A DNA stretch of 64,000 nucleotides, taken from Dryas octopetala. Lineage: Eukaryota; Streptophyta; Magnoliopsida; Rosales; Rosaceae. The stretch spans positions 14,260,001 to 14,324,000 of the forward strand of contig OY992838.1 in assembly GCA_963921425.1 (NCBI GenBank), given 5' to 3'. Numbering within the stretch: the first letter of the stretch is position 1; every line of letters begins with the position of its first letter. A program made the position numbers and the translations under genes. This document shows, piece by piece, positions 11,476 through 22,203 of this stretch. The notes under the pieces were generated by a model. That model was not told the origin of the DNA. It did no database searches and was given only the letters and a program-made list of their open reading frames with translations.

Positions 11476-11570
11476 TTTTTTTTTATTACAAAGAAGGGGG
11501 GAGGGTTCGAACCTAAGTGTGCAGGGGGGAGCTATTGTCCTCGGCAAACTAGGCCAAACCCTATTTCACA
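11476..11570 (-). mobile_element. 95-bp tRNA-derived SINE with 13-bp target duplication
   Basis: The insert is flanked by a perfect 13-base direct repeat, AGTATTTAAGAGG, at 11463-11475 and 11571-11583. Read on the minus strand it ends in an A-rich tail (TTATTACAAAG complement and the run at 11476-11484). It contains box A-like TGGCCTAGTTTGC and box B GGTTCGAACCC, the two internal RNA polymerase III promoter blocks. The long target duplication plus tail and boxes are the standard picture of SINE retroposition by a LINE machinery. Confidence 0.85.
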
Positions 11571-11639
11571 AGTATTTAAGAGGTTAGGATTAAAATCCGA
11601 AAAATAAATGGATTATGAATAAATTGTGGGACCATAGAT

Positions 11640-12430
11640 AAACTTTACATACGACCAATGTCACTCATTTGGAATGGGTCCGGAGAAAATAAGAGAAAGG
11701 CATAGGGCCCCTAGACATTACATGAAGGTAGGGTGCTTTGACTTAGATGATAGGACCTGTGCTCTTATAAATCTAATGGGACCTATAGACAAGTTCTGTC
11801 ACCTATAACATTGGGGGTATGAAATACCATAAATTAGAGGACCCATTGAACACAGAGTAAGGAAAACAACCCCCACACTCAATTATGAGGGTCGGATGCT
11901 TCCAAGCACATGGATACATCCGTCTATGGATCCCTCCGAGCTTGCAGATGGGTTTGGATTTCTATCTAATCTCACAGATGCATTCAAATGAGAACCCGCA
12001 GAGGTATTACCACACTACCCACGGTTCAAGGGACCTAAGAACTCCATGTTCTATTAGGATACCAAATCCCATTTGGATCAAAACGGCTTGAATCCTTCAC
12101 AAATGAGGATTCAAGTATAGGAGTTCACTCCTAAATGGAGTATACTTCTCGGTGATTACAAGTCTATTACTTACAATTCATAGGCCATGTGGATTGATTC
12201 ATCCCCTATAAATAGAATCTCATAAGATCACACAAAGGTACGTAATTCTAGAGCTCTGAGATTGCTTCGAGTTAATATTGATCTTTCTTACTGACTTGAC
12301 TGTCAGAAATCCTTTGGCCAACAACACGCTAGTGTCACCATACCCCCGAAAGGTTTTCCTGTGTTTACATGACTCATCATTCTCCAAGTTTAGCTACTTG
12401 GAGATTTCATGTTACAACAAATAAATTAAT
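11640..12430. repeat. LTR-like repeat remnant, copy 1
   Basis: Shares ordered blocks with the repeat that the chromovirus interrupted: TTGAATCCTTC, GGATTCAAGTATA, GAGTTCACTCC, GTGATTACAAGT and GGATTGATTCATCC. A downstream CCGAAAGGTTTTCCTGTGTTTA block corresponds to CCAAAGGTTTTTCTCATGTTT near 18845. CCTATAAATAGAATCTC at 12208 looks like an LTR TATA region. I infer an old Ty3/gypsy LTR family (perhaps Tat/Ogre type); family assignment is tentative. A GA/TA microsatellite sits at 12447-12482. Confidence 0.5.
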
Positions 12431-12679
12431 TAATTCACGATTAAAAGAGAGAGAGAGAGATATATATATATATATATATATAGAAAGTTCATATATACCA
12501 TACCTCCAACTTGCTAAAATGAACCACCTTTTCTTGAAGGTCACCAATATTTTCAACATTGAACTTTTTCGCCACAGGTATAATTGAAGTGGTAGACATT
12601 AACTTAATTAATTTCCAAATCATCCATGCTAATTATGGGACTATAATTTTACAATTGCAAGGACCTAGAGTAAACAAGG

Positions 12680-13302
12680 AAGGACTCATAGAATAACTAA
12701 GGGACCTACTCCCTATTTCAAGTGCAAGGTCCATGAAGGATAACAAAGGCTATAGGACCCTTAATTCATGCATGTAAAGGTGGGGGGACAATTAAATACA
12801 TAGCAAGGGACCTATTCCCAACTTTGGTGCGAGGACTGTGACATAATGCAAAAGGCATCGCACGGACCCCCGATTTATATTAAATTGGGAGATCGATCAT
12901 GGCAAAACATGAGATAGGACCATTGCTTTCAATAAAGTAAGCAATAATCGTGCAAAGAAGCCTAAAGGAACTGTACGAAATGGGTAAAGAGTCGACGGAC
13001 CGAGCACAGAATGAGCTCGAGGGACCGTTAAAAAGTATATCGCAAGGGACCACCCAAAAGGAAGCAAAATAGGCGTGGGACCACCAAACCTGAGCATAAG
13101 GGGATGTCCCCCAATAATATTGTGAAACACAAGGGAGCAAGGAAATCCAAACTTCACAAGGATTCCAACTCCCACACAAATTAAATAGCTTGAATCCTTC
13201 CTAAATAAGGACTCAAGTATATATAAGAGTTCACTCCCACAAGGATCGGAGTACACTTCCTGATGACTACAAGTTTATCAAACTTACAGTCCTAAGGCCA
13301 TT
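12680..13302. repeat. LTR-like repeat remnant, copy 2, left part
   Basis: Same family as the copy at 11640-12430, in the same orientation. It contains many GGGACC phrases spaced irregularly (12700-13080), then TTGAATCCTTCCTAAATAAG and GAGTTCACTCCCAC. It is interrupted after CCATT at 13302 by the chromovirus, and its right part resumes at 18685 with CCATTGGGATTGATTC. Confidence 0.6.
13298..13302. repeat. target-site duplication of the chromovirus (left)
   Basis: CCATT here is repeated at 18685-18689, immediately outside the two LTR ends. Confidence 0.9.
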
Positions 13303-13545
13303 TGATGGGGTTCTATTACTAAAGAAAGAGAAAAATATAAGAGGAAAAAACAATTTTTATTTCTCAGATAACCCGTAAGGTTCTTACATATCTTCTTATA
13401 CACCTGGCTAGAGTGAGTCATAATACTCAATAAACAGCCAACAAGTGGCAAGAACAATCCTATAGCTAATGACTTGGAAAATACAATAAAACCATAAAGT
13501 ACTCTGATACTATTGCAAATACTGAACTGATATGGGATCTCATCA
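13303..13545 (-). repeat. 3' LTR of the chromovirus
   Basis: 243 bases. In element orientation it begins TGATGAGATCCC and ends CCCCATCA, giving TG...CA termini. It is about 94% identical by eye to the partner at 18433-18684. Confidence 0.92.
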
Positions 13546-13558
13546 AGTCCACCCTCTC
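13546..13558 (-). other. polypurine tract of the chromovirus
   Basis: Read on the minus strand, GAGAGGGTGGACT abuts the 3' LTR. It is the expected primer site for plus-strand DNA synthesis. Confidence 0.8.
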
Positions 13559-13574
13559 AAAAAGAAGCATGTCC

Positions 13575-14960
13575 TCAAGCTTTGAAGTCCGGGAAACGGT
13601 GACGAATCATATCAGCATCCTCCCAAGTAGCATCCTCAAGAGGAAGACCATACCACTGTATGAGCCATCGAGTTACCGACATATTGCGCCTCTTAATAAG
13701 GCCACGATCCAGGACCTGAGCAGGAACTAACTTAGGAACACCATCATCAGTCATTATGGGAAGAGTGGGTGAAGGAGTAATTTGACTTCCAAGCTTTGCC
13801 TTAAGTAGCGAAACATGAAAAACCGAATGAATCTTGGAAGTTGGAGGGAGTTGCAAACGATAAGCTACAACACCAACTTTAGCAAGAATCTGAAATGGAC
13901 CATAATAGCTTGGTGATAGCTTATGGCAGTGGCGAGCTTGAACAGTTTGTTGTTTATATGGCTGTAATTTTAGATACACCCAATCTCCAATATTGAAAGT
14001 TCTCTCTATGCGATGCTTATCTATATAAGACTTCATTCTAGATTGAGCATGCTGTAAATTGGTTTTCAAGAGAGCTAGCAAAGCATCATGATCCTTCAAC
14101 GCCAAATCAACTTGATGTACAGAAGTGATTCCAGGCATGTATGTGGTGACTGTAGGTGGTGCATAACCATATAATGCCTGAAATGGTGTAATTTGAATGG
14201 CTGCCTGGTAAGTGGTGTTGTACCACCACTCAGCCCAAGGAATTCCCGAAGTGCAAGAGGAAGGCTTGTCCCCAACATAACAACGCAGATAATGCTCCAA
14301 AGTGGGGTTCAAGACCTCTGTTTGGCCATCTGTTTGTGGGTGATAAGCAGTGCTATGGAGGAGTTGAGTACCTTGGGATTTAAAGAAAGACTCCCAAAAA
14401 TGACTTAGAAAAATAGGATCCCTATCACTGACAATGCTCTTAGGTAGTCCATGAAGCTTGAAAATTTATTTGATGAATAAGTCAGCTACATGCTTAGCAG
14501 TATATGGATAAGCTAAAGGTAAGAAATGACCATACTTAGTTAGGCGATCAACCACCACCAATATGACACTCTTCCTTGCTGATTTAGGTAACCCTCAATA
14601 AAATCTAAAGAGATGTCCAACCAAGCCCCCTCAGGAATTGGTAATTGTTGACTCAATCCTGGAGGATGTATGGCCTCATATTTTTGTTTTTGGCAAAGAT
14701 CACATTCAATAACAAATATCTTCACTGCTTTTTTAACTCCAGGCCATTTAAAGCTTCTTGTTAAACGTTTATAGGTTCTTAAATACCCAGAATGCCCACC
14801 TGAAAGCCCACCATGAAACTCAAGCAACATTTTTTTTCGCCAATCATCAAACAAAGGCACATAAATTTTATCCTTGTAAAGAAGCATTTGGTTAGAACCC
14901 AATGAAAAACAACGTTTTGTTGGTAGACCATCTTGCAAAGCGGAAATAATGGGTAACGCC
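13575..14960 (-). pseudogene. chromovirus integrase and C-terminal chromodomain region
   Basis: Read right to left. The zinc-binding part has LSGGHSGYLRTYKRL and FVIECDLCQKQK (about 14830-14690), and the core starts with WLDISLDFIEG near 14610. A frameshift at about 14570-14590 separates it from the rest of the core, where SDRDP (about 14425) and the HPQTDGQTE block (about 14340) hold the other catalytic acids. From 14312 to 13575 an open frame carries FQALYG, GDWVYLKLQPY, a GPF-type module (LSPSYYGPFQIL), FHVSLLK and a terminal VLDRGLIKR...WEDADMIRHRFPDF segment. The last part resembles the chromodomain tail of plant chromoviruses. The frame changes and stops make the enzyme non-functional. 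Confidence 0.85.
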
Positions 14961-14962
14961 TC

Positions 14963-16300
14963 TTAATCAGTGTAACAAGCTTGTTTAATTTGTGTAACCC
15001 AATCTGCAACAAGTGTAGACTGACCAGTAAGCAATAATAACTCAGGTTGCAAAGAGAGCGCATCCGGAGCTTGATTGTGAGAGCCAGCCCTATAACGCAC
15101 TATATAATTATACCCCAACAACTTCAATAACCATTTCTGTTGATCAGGAGTCGTAATGCGCTGCTCTGGAAAGTGTTGAATAGTCCTATGATCTGTGATG
15201 ATATGGAAATGGTGGTCGAGAAGGTAAGGACGCCATTTTTGTACAGCATAGACGACTGCCAACATTTCTTTGTCATAGACCGAAAGAGCTAGATATCGCT
15301 GAGATAATGGTTTGCTTAAATAAGCAATTGGGTGGCCTTGTTGAGAGAGAACTGCACCAATTCCCACCCCTGAAGCATCACACTCAACCGTAAATTCCTT
15401 AGTGAAATCAGGCATAGCTAAAACCGGAGTGGTTGTGAGGGCATGCTTGAGTTGTTCAAAAGCCAAGTCTGAAGCTGGTGACCAATGAAACCCGTCTTTT
15501 TTTAACATATCCGTCAACGGCTTGGAAATTAAGCCATAATGCTTCACAAACTTGCGATCATATCCCGTGAGACCAAGGAAACTTCTCAATCCTTTCAAAG
15601 TGGAAGGTCGTGGCCACTGCCTTATGCTATCAATCTTTGAAGGATCAACGGAAACACCATGTCCACTAATTATATGACCCAATTACTCTACTGTAGGACA
15701 GCCAAATGTGCATTTGCTTTGTTTAATCTTAAGTTGATGTGCCCTTATAGTGTTCAGCACCTCGGTCAAATGTTGTAAATGATCCTGCAAAGATGCACTA
15801 TACACCAATATGTTGTCAAAAAACACAAGTACAAATTTTCTCAAATAAGACTTGAAAATATCGTTCATCAAGGACTGAAAATTAGATGGAGCATTAGTTA
15901 AACCGAAGGGCATAACTAAGAATTCAAAATGCCCGTCATGTGTTTGAAAGGCAGTTTTCTCCACATCATTTGGATGCATGTGAATTTGGTGGTAACCAGA
16001 TCACAAATCCAACTTTGAGAAAATATTTGCCCCATGAAGTTCATCCAATAATTCATCGATCACAGGGATGGGAAAACGATCCTTGACAGTTACAGTGTTG
16101 AGTGCTCTATAGTCTACACACATCCACCAAGACCTGTCTTTCTTCTTAACTAGCAAAACCGGTGATGAATAAGGACTCACACTAGGCCTAATAACTCTTC
16201 CTTCTAACATTTCCCTGACTATCTTCTCAATTTCTGTTTTTTTAAAGTAAGGATACCAGTAAGGCCTTACATTTATGGGTATGGTGCCGGGAACTAATGA
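14963..16300 (-). pseudogene. chromovirus reverse transcriptase and RNase H
   Basis: One frame (16210 to 14963, minus) carries [44 protein letters not shown]-stop-SGYHQI, MPFGLTNAPSNFQSLMN, VLVFFDNILVYS, FLGLTGYDRKFV, VECDASGVGIGAVLSQ and ALSVYDKEMLAVVYAVQKWR. Stops lie at 16001-16003 (TGA, likely from CGA), 15683-15685 (TAA) and 14963-14965 (TAA). The catalytic FFDD box reads FFDN: codon 15812-15814 (minus) is AAC, so the second catalytic Asp is Asn. Upstream, in a different frame, is the [20 protein letters not shown] linker (about 16350-16296). The enzyme would be inactive even without the stops. Confidence 0.9.
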
Positions 16301-16509
16301 ATACGGTGGTCTTGTGGACGTGTGGGTGGCAGGTGCACCGGTGGCTCAAATAGGTCATGAAACTCCGATAGTAGCTGCTGAATAGAATGGTAGATAGTAG
16401 GTGGATTGGCATCAGAGGTAGTGGTTTGAAGCTGAGCAATGAAGGCTTGTTTCTCACATGCTAATAAGCGAGTCATGGTATGACAGTTAACCAAGTAGCA
16501 TCAGCAGAA

Positions 16510-16866
16510 CGTAGACCTTAGAAGGAATATGTTTGTCCATTCTTGGTAAATTGCATGGACAAGAGCTCAAAGTTCCAAAGTATATAACCCAATGTTTTTA
16601 GCTAAGCTGCACCTAATAATATTTCACAACCAGAAACAGGCATGATGTAGAAGTCAGTTTGAAATTCATACCCCTGGAGCTGCACCTTTAAACCAGAAAT
16701 GTGGCCTTTAGTACTCATGTAAGCTCCACTAGCTACCATGACTTGCAATGGCTTAATGTCATCCATGAGATAATCAGTATGTTTCAAAATAGAGGGGTGT
16801 AGAAAATTATGAGTGGCACCGAAATCAATTAGCACATGGGCCCTTTTTTTTTTTTTTTTTTTTTTT
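16510..16866 (-). pseudogene. chromovirus aspartic protease region
   Basis: The frame 16835-16602 carries LIDFGATHNFLHPSIL, where the family has a D-S/T-G active site; here the middle residue is Phe. It continues with SGCEILLGAA and then a TAG (16602-16604) where Trp is usual (LGAAWL). Another TAA follows at 16518-16520. The 5' edge runs into a T24 tract (about 16843-16866, plus strand) that interrupts the linker from gag. Confidence 0.8.
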
Positions 16867-18413
16867 TCCCAATGTAGCCTATCAACCTCATTGGTTCAGG
16901 CCTAACAGATGGGTCCGTCAACACATTTACCTGAATCTCTGGTTTAAGTAATTCCTTCTCCACTATATCAGCCAAGAGCACCTCTTCGTCATTATGGAAT
17001 TCTGCAAGAATATCATCTATAGCTTCGATCACCAAAGCATGGGCATGATCCTTTCTGCAATTATGTCTAGGCTTATAAGGCTCATCACAGAAAAAACAGA
17101 GGTTTGTCTCTTTTTTCTTGGTACTCCGTGCAAGAGAGTTTCTGGCTAGAAGGAGCATGAGATGGAGTAAATCTCGGTGTAACAGTGTGAGTGATTTGTG
17201 GAGTGGAATTGGACTGAGGTTGAGTAAATTTGTGTTGGGAAGATGGTGAGTAAAGTTTTGAAGGTAGGGCGGAAACTAGAGATGAAAATCTTGGTGAATT
17301 GCCCCTTTGGATGCTCCTGCGGTTCATATATTTTTCCTCAAAAATTCTAGCCAACTCAAATGCAGCCATTAAAGATTTGGGTCTTTAAGCGCAGACATCA
17401 CCCCTAATGTCTTCTTGTAACCCACCCACAAAACAAGCTACCAATAGTTCGTCAGAAAAATGAGGAGCCCGACAAGCAAGTCTAGTAAACTGAGATTGGT
17501 AATTAGTCATCGAGCCCACCTAGGTCAATTTAGCCAAAGTTGCCTGATAGTCCATGGTATCATAGATCCCAAACTGTTTAACCATCATTTCCACAAATAG
17601 AGCCCAATCACGAGGGTGCCGTGCTTGGTATAAACGCCACCAAGCAGCAGCATCGCCCACAAGATGCATTACTGCAACACCGACCTTCTTGTCATCAAGC
17701 ACTTGATAATGCTCGAAAAACTGCTCGGCTTTAGTAAGCTAGTCGATTGGATCGTCCCCACTAAATCAATCCAATTCAAGCCGCAGATGACGCATAGTAG
17801 GTTGGTATGGGTCATGGGTGAGAGGTGTTTGATAAAAGTCTTGAGCGAGTTGGGGTTGAAGATGGTAAGAGTTTTGGGGAAAAAGGTAATGGCTGTAAAG
17901 AGGGTGATTTGTTGGAGTCATGTGGGGCCACTGGGAGTAAGTATTGATGAATGGCTGTATGGGTGTGTAAATTGGATGGACGAAATGGGATGGCAAGATT
18001 GGAGAAGAAGGACTAGAATTGGGTACCAAAACCCCGAACGATGGTGTAAGAGAAGTGTGGATGTCGCGGGAAAGGAATGACAAGTGAACTTATGCCGTGG
18101 GGGTAATTGAAGCAAGAGTGGGTTGTGAAATGGGTGTAAAGGAAGGAAGAGTGGGTTGGGAAGAAGAAGCAGAGAACGAACCAAACAAAGGCACTGAAGG
18201 CACGATGTCGTCGATTAGAGCAAATTGAGGTCCCAAACGCAACTGCCAAATCTCGTCCCGCAAGGCTTGAATATCATTCTGGGAAGAAAGGCTCACCGCA
18301 ATCTCCCTCAACTTCTGAATCTCATGTGCAGTTCTATCTTTGTGCAGCTGAAATTCGCGCTCTAACAGAGAGGGCTTCGCCGCTACCGCCGCAAGAGAAC
18401 CATCAGGCCTCAT
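16867..18413 (-). pseudogene. chromovirus gag
   Basis: The ATG at 18413-18411 lies 4 bases after the primer-binding site, a very short leader. The frame holds a Gln/Pro/Ser-rich N-terminal part and then the retrotransposon gag core (LTKAEQFFEHYQV, MHLVGDAAAWW, FGIYDTMDYQA, NYQSQFTRLACRAP; about 17735-17450). In-frame stops occur at 18090-18092, 17766-17768, 17739-17741, 17520-17522 and 17385-17387. Each is one C-to-T or G-to-A change from Gln, Arg or Trp. After a frame change near 17100 a CCHC zinc knuckle follows, CFFCDEPYKPRHNC (about 17095-17054). Confidence 0.88.
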
Positions 18414-18417
18414 ACGA

Positions 18418-18431
18418 GAGCTCTGATACCA
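18418..18431 (-). other. primer-binding site for initiator tRNA-Met
   Basis: Read on the minus strand, TGGTATCAGAGCTC follows the 5' LTR after one spacer base. Its first 12 bases match the complement of the tRNA-iMet 3' end. Confidence 0.9.
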
Positions 18432-18432
18432 C

Positions 18433-18684
18433 TAATGGGGTTCTATTACTAAAGAAAGAGAAAAATATAAGAGGAAAAAACAATTTTTATTTCTCAGATA
18501 ACCTGTAAGGTTCTTACATCTCTTCTTATATACAAAATACACCTGGCAAGAGTGACTCATAATACCCAATAAACAGCCAACAAGTAACAAGAACAATCCT
18601 ATAGCTAATGATTTGGAAAATACAATAAAACCATAAAGTACTCTGATACTATTGTAAATACTAAACTGATATGCAATTTCATCA
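18433..18684 (-). repeat. 5' LTR of the chromovirus
   Basis: 252 bases; a 9-base segment (TATACAAAA region near 18530) is absent from the partner. In element orientation the terminal CA has mutated to TA (CCCCATTA). The target duplication CCATT follows at 18685-18689. Confidence 0.92.
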
Positions 18685-18960
18685 CCATTGGGATTGATTC
18701 ATCCTCAAATAAGACTTGAAAATATTGTTCATCAAGGACTGAAAATGATCTTGCTCTGAGCCATTGTTTTGAGTTTATAATGATCTTGTTTTTTGACTAG
18801 ATCGTCGGAGAGCTTTAGGCCGGCACCACACCGGTGCCCTTTTACCCTCCAAAGGTTTTTCTCATGTTTGCAGGACCGACGTTTTATGAGTTTAGCTACA
18901 TGGAGGTTTTATGCTTCAAACACTAATGTATGTAACATCTTTCAAACAAACATTAGTATT
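18685..18960. repeat. LTR-like repeat remnant, copy 2, right part
   Basis: Continues the repeat broken at 13302, beginning with the duplicated CCATT then GGGATTGATTCATCC. The block GATCGTCGGAGAGC...CCGGTGCCCTTTTACC (about 18800-18850) resembles the downstream end of gypsy LTRs, and GAGTTTAGCTACATGGAGG parallels copy 1. Confidence 0.55.
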
Positions 18961-21221
18961 GGAGGTCATGGACGTGTTAGACATTTTTCTCTTTGGGAAT
19001 AGATCGAGAAAATGCAAAGGAACACACCGAGGTTCAAAATTGTATTTAGAATTGCATGACGTGGACACATTCCTTTAAATGCATGCGGGGTCGTACGCTT
19101 ATTTGTCAAGTTGTGAGCCCTCAGCCAAACATATCCACTACATATAGCAATTGTTAGACTAGCAGACAAAACTTGTATGTCACACTCCAGCTGCAAAATC
19201 TTTAAGGATATATATTAACAACAACCCCTCAGCAAGAAATTAACAAGGAATTGGCAAAACTCATTGTCGCACTTCTCATTCTTATGTTATATTTATATAC
19301 TTGATTATGGTTTAAATGAAGTTGAGAATCAATACAACAATTTCATATATTTTTCTCTTCATTTTCACTATTTTTCTTCCCTTTTCTTCCTCTTTTTTGA
19401 AAACTTCATTAGCAATGAGTTCAAAAAAAGATAAACTTTATATTTAACACATTTATTAACCATACCATAATGCATATCTTTAATAATATGATTCTTTCTT
19501 TTTTTTTTGGCCATTCTTTAATAATATGATTCAAATAAGTTTTCTACTTCCAAATTTTATAGATATAAATCCTTCAATAAGATTAAAAACTAAATAAGAC
19601 CGGGTGTAAGATTAGAAATTGATTCTAGTCCTTTGACCTTATGTCCACAACATCTAAATTATAGCTCATATATTTAGTTTTTAATATTTTTATTGGTTTT
19701 TTTGTTCCCAAAATGCCCTTTCAATTAATATTTGATTTATTTTTGTATGTTCCACATGTTTAGGAGATGATTTTGGATTGATTCACTGTTTGACTCCTCT
19801 AATGATGCAAGATAATTGTATACCTACAAAGGAAAAATACCAAAATCAGAATTATAATTGTACCTACAAAAAAAAGATACCAAAATCAAAGTAATGATCA
19901 AGATTAAAAATCATCATGCATAAAGCACGAGAGAAAGAAATCAAAGTAAGAATATAACACATAAGAGAAAAAGCCCCCAAAGAAATTACCGAAAAGAAAA
20001 TATCAGTTAAAAATAAAATTGTAGATAAGAAATACCAAAATAAATGAATATACCTAACGAAAATACCTAAATTATAGTGTCTAAATAAAGTACCTAAATC
20101 AAATATAGAAAATTAGGATTAAATACCAAATATCAATAGTTTTTCAGTAAAGCAGCAAAGCAGCAAGACACTATTTTTTTTTTTTAGGTATTAACCTAGA
20201 GCAAACCATTTTGGATTAGGTCACAAATTTGTACGAAATGTAAATTTTTTGATGCCGAGTGCAAGACATTTTGGATTAGGTCAAAATTTTTTGAAACATA
20301 AATTTTGGATTAGTTTTGTTTTGTTTTGTTTTTTTTTTCTATTTACTATACAGTTGTGACTATCGAACAATCACAGTTGTGACTGTTTGAAATTCATGAA
20401 AATTCAAAGTTTATAAGGGTTTAATACTTTTGATTTAGGTTTGGAGGATGAAGTCCTACAACCTAGAGACTAAACATTAAAGTTTAAGCTTCTCAAACAC
20501 TGAAGAAACAACAAATCAGTAAAAAAGTTGTGGTTGTTGCTGAGCGCTTGATGAACAGTATCGAGTGCTCGATAAAACCATATTTTTTAAAGTTGATATC
20601 TAAATTAAAATTTATTATTTAAAGTGAAATGACATAAACATTTTGGTAGTTAAAATGAAAAAACATTAGAGTCAACAGACCTAAGAAAATACCTAAAACA
20701 ATAAAATTAAAACAAAATAACTATGTACAATAAAAAAAGTATGAAAATACCTGAAACAATATACCTATAATAAAACACCTAAAGAAAATACCTAAAAAAA
20801 TACCTAAAACAAAATACCTAAGGAGAATACCTGAACTAAAATACCTAAATAAAATACCCACTCTCATCGGAAACAATACCACTTATCGTTCCCTCTCTCT
20901 TGTAAAATACTTAAATGATTATGAGCAAGGAGAGGCAATCATAGGCGTGCATGCTAGCAAATGCAAATTGAAAGAAATTGACAAGTAATTAGTTCATCAT
21001 GGGCCCATTGGGTGAATTCCCTTTGGCTTTAATATTGTGGGTATATAAGTTGATTTTTTATAAAAAAAAATAAATTGAAAAAATTTAGTTGGCATTTGAT
21101 GAAAACAAAGAAATATAGAAAACCAGTGTTTGAGTGAAACCACCTTTGCTTGAAGATCACTAAGATGCTTAACAATATTAAACACATTAAGTGGAATATT
21201 AATTATATGAAGGACAATGCT
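18961..21221. other. AT-rich intergenic DNA with ATACCTAAA-type simple repeats
   Basis: No gene. Between about 19840 and 20870 the phrase AAATACCTAAA or AAATACCAAA recurs many times at irregular spacing, most densely at 20690-20860. A T-run and a GTTTT repeat lie near 20310-20340. A near-duplicate phrase (CATTTTGGATTAGGTCA) occurs twice near 20205 and 20266. Confidence 0.45.
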
Positions 21222-22203
21222 AGGGTGCCTCAATAAATTGTGCCTCAATGGTGCCTCAATAGCCATGTCACTTAAAATCAATCATTTTATAACTTAAAGT
21301 TCTCCACGTCACTATGATCTAAGTACTCATTTACCCCTCTATTCCTTCACAATTTTTATTTTTTTTATGGTTACTTTATGAACATTATTAATTTCTTCCA
21401 GAAACTTAGGATTAGCTTAGCTAGATTGTAGATCCAATGATCGAATAGAGAAAGAGGGAAGGCATATTGTTGTATTTTTTACAATCTCTTGTAGATCCAA
21501 AGAAGAAATTATTCATCCGTCAGCACATGAAAGTGGAGGCCAACGCCTCCGTTGTTACAGGCTTCGATGTGACAAATTTATACAATCCTCGATTTGGATA
21601 TCGAGCAGCTCTAAAAAGCTACCAAGAGAGATACTAGACCTGTCTACCCAGCATCTCCAGCGCACCATTTCCTATTGTTAGAATGAATATGTGGGTCGAA
21701 TTATTGCAGTCATCCAATCATACCTTAAGAAGGATGGTGTTCCTGTTCTAGAAGCTTTTCCATCCAATCTATGTGCTGTCCAATTGAATCTCAGTTTGTA
21801 TTGGTTTTCCATTTCTGCTATTATGCTTCTGCTTTGTATTTATGGGTTTTCTTCCCTCTCTTTCAATAGGTCCAATGACATGCGGCTCAAGTCTAAAAAA
21901 AAAAATAAAAAATTGGATGCCATATTGTGGCAGTTCATTTGTCTTTTAATAATAAAGTATGATCCAACTTGTACTTTAAAAAATAAAAATTTCTCAAGAA
22001 GGCCACAGCAAAAACAGATTTCAAAGAGCCTAGCTTGATGAAGATCTTAATTAGGTATTTAATTCAACTGAATTTAATTGAGTTTTTTAGATTTGTATTC
22101 AAGGGTAATTTAGATATTTAGCTTTTAATGATGTGGAGTGTTTATTTTTAAAAAATAGATAATTTTAAATGACATAGTCATTGAGGCACAAATCGAGACA
22201 CTT
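21222..22203. mobile_element. non-autonomous DNA transposon with about 80-base inverted ends
   Basis: The left end (TAGGGTGCCTCAATAAATTG, then ATGTCACTTAAAAT and CTCCACGTCACTATG) matches the reverse complement of the right end (GTGCCTCAATGAC, ATGTCATTTAAAAT, CTCCACATCATTAAA). The left end carries extra GTGCCTCAAT copies. The interior (about 21540-21790) is GC-richer and has coding-like pieces such as NLYNPRFGYRAALKSYQERY and VGRIIAVIQSYLKKDGVPVL in different frames. That suggests a captured gene fragment of unknown family. No target duplication is clear. Confidence 0.55.

Larger units (their letters stand above)
13303..18684 (-). mobile_element. full-length Ty3/gypsy chromovirus retrotransposon, inactive
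   Basis: A 5.4-kb minus-strand element with two LTRs, an initiator tRNA-Met primer-binding site, a polypurine tract and CCATT target duplications. The order is gag, protease, reverse transcriptase, RNase H, integrase and a C-terminal chromodomain-like segment, as in chromoviruses. Every coding section is broken by stops or frameshifts and the reverse-transcriptase active site is changed. The two LTRs differ at about 14 positions by eye plus one 9-base indel, so the insertion is moderately old. It sits inside an older LTR-like repeat whose two halves flank it. Confidence 0.93.

Noticed and set aside
20690-20870. ATACCTAAA repeats considered as a CRISPR-like array
   Set aside because: Units are short, degenerate and irregular, and the sequence is plant nuclear DNA; this is simple-sequence drift.
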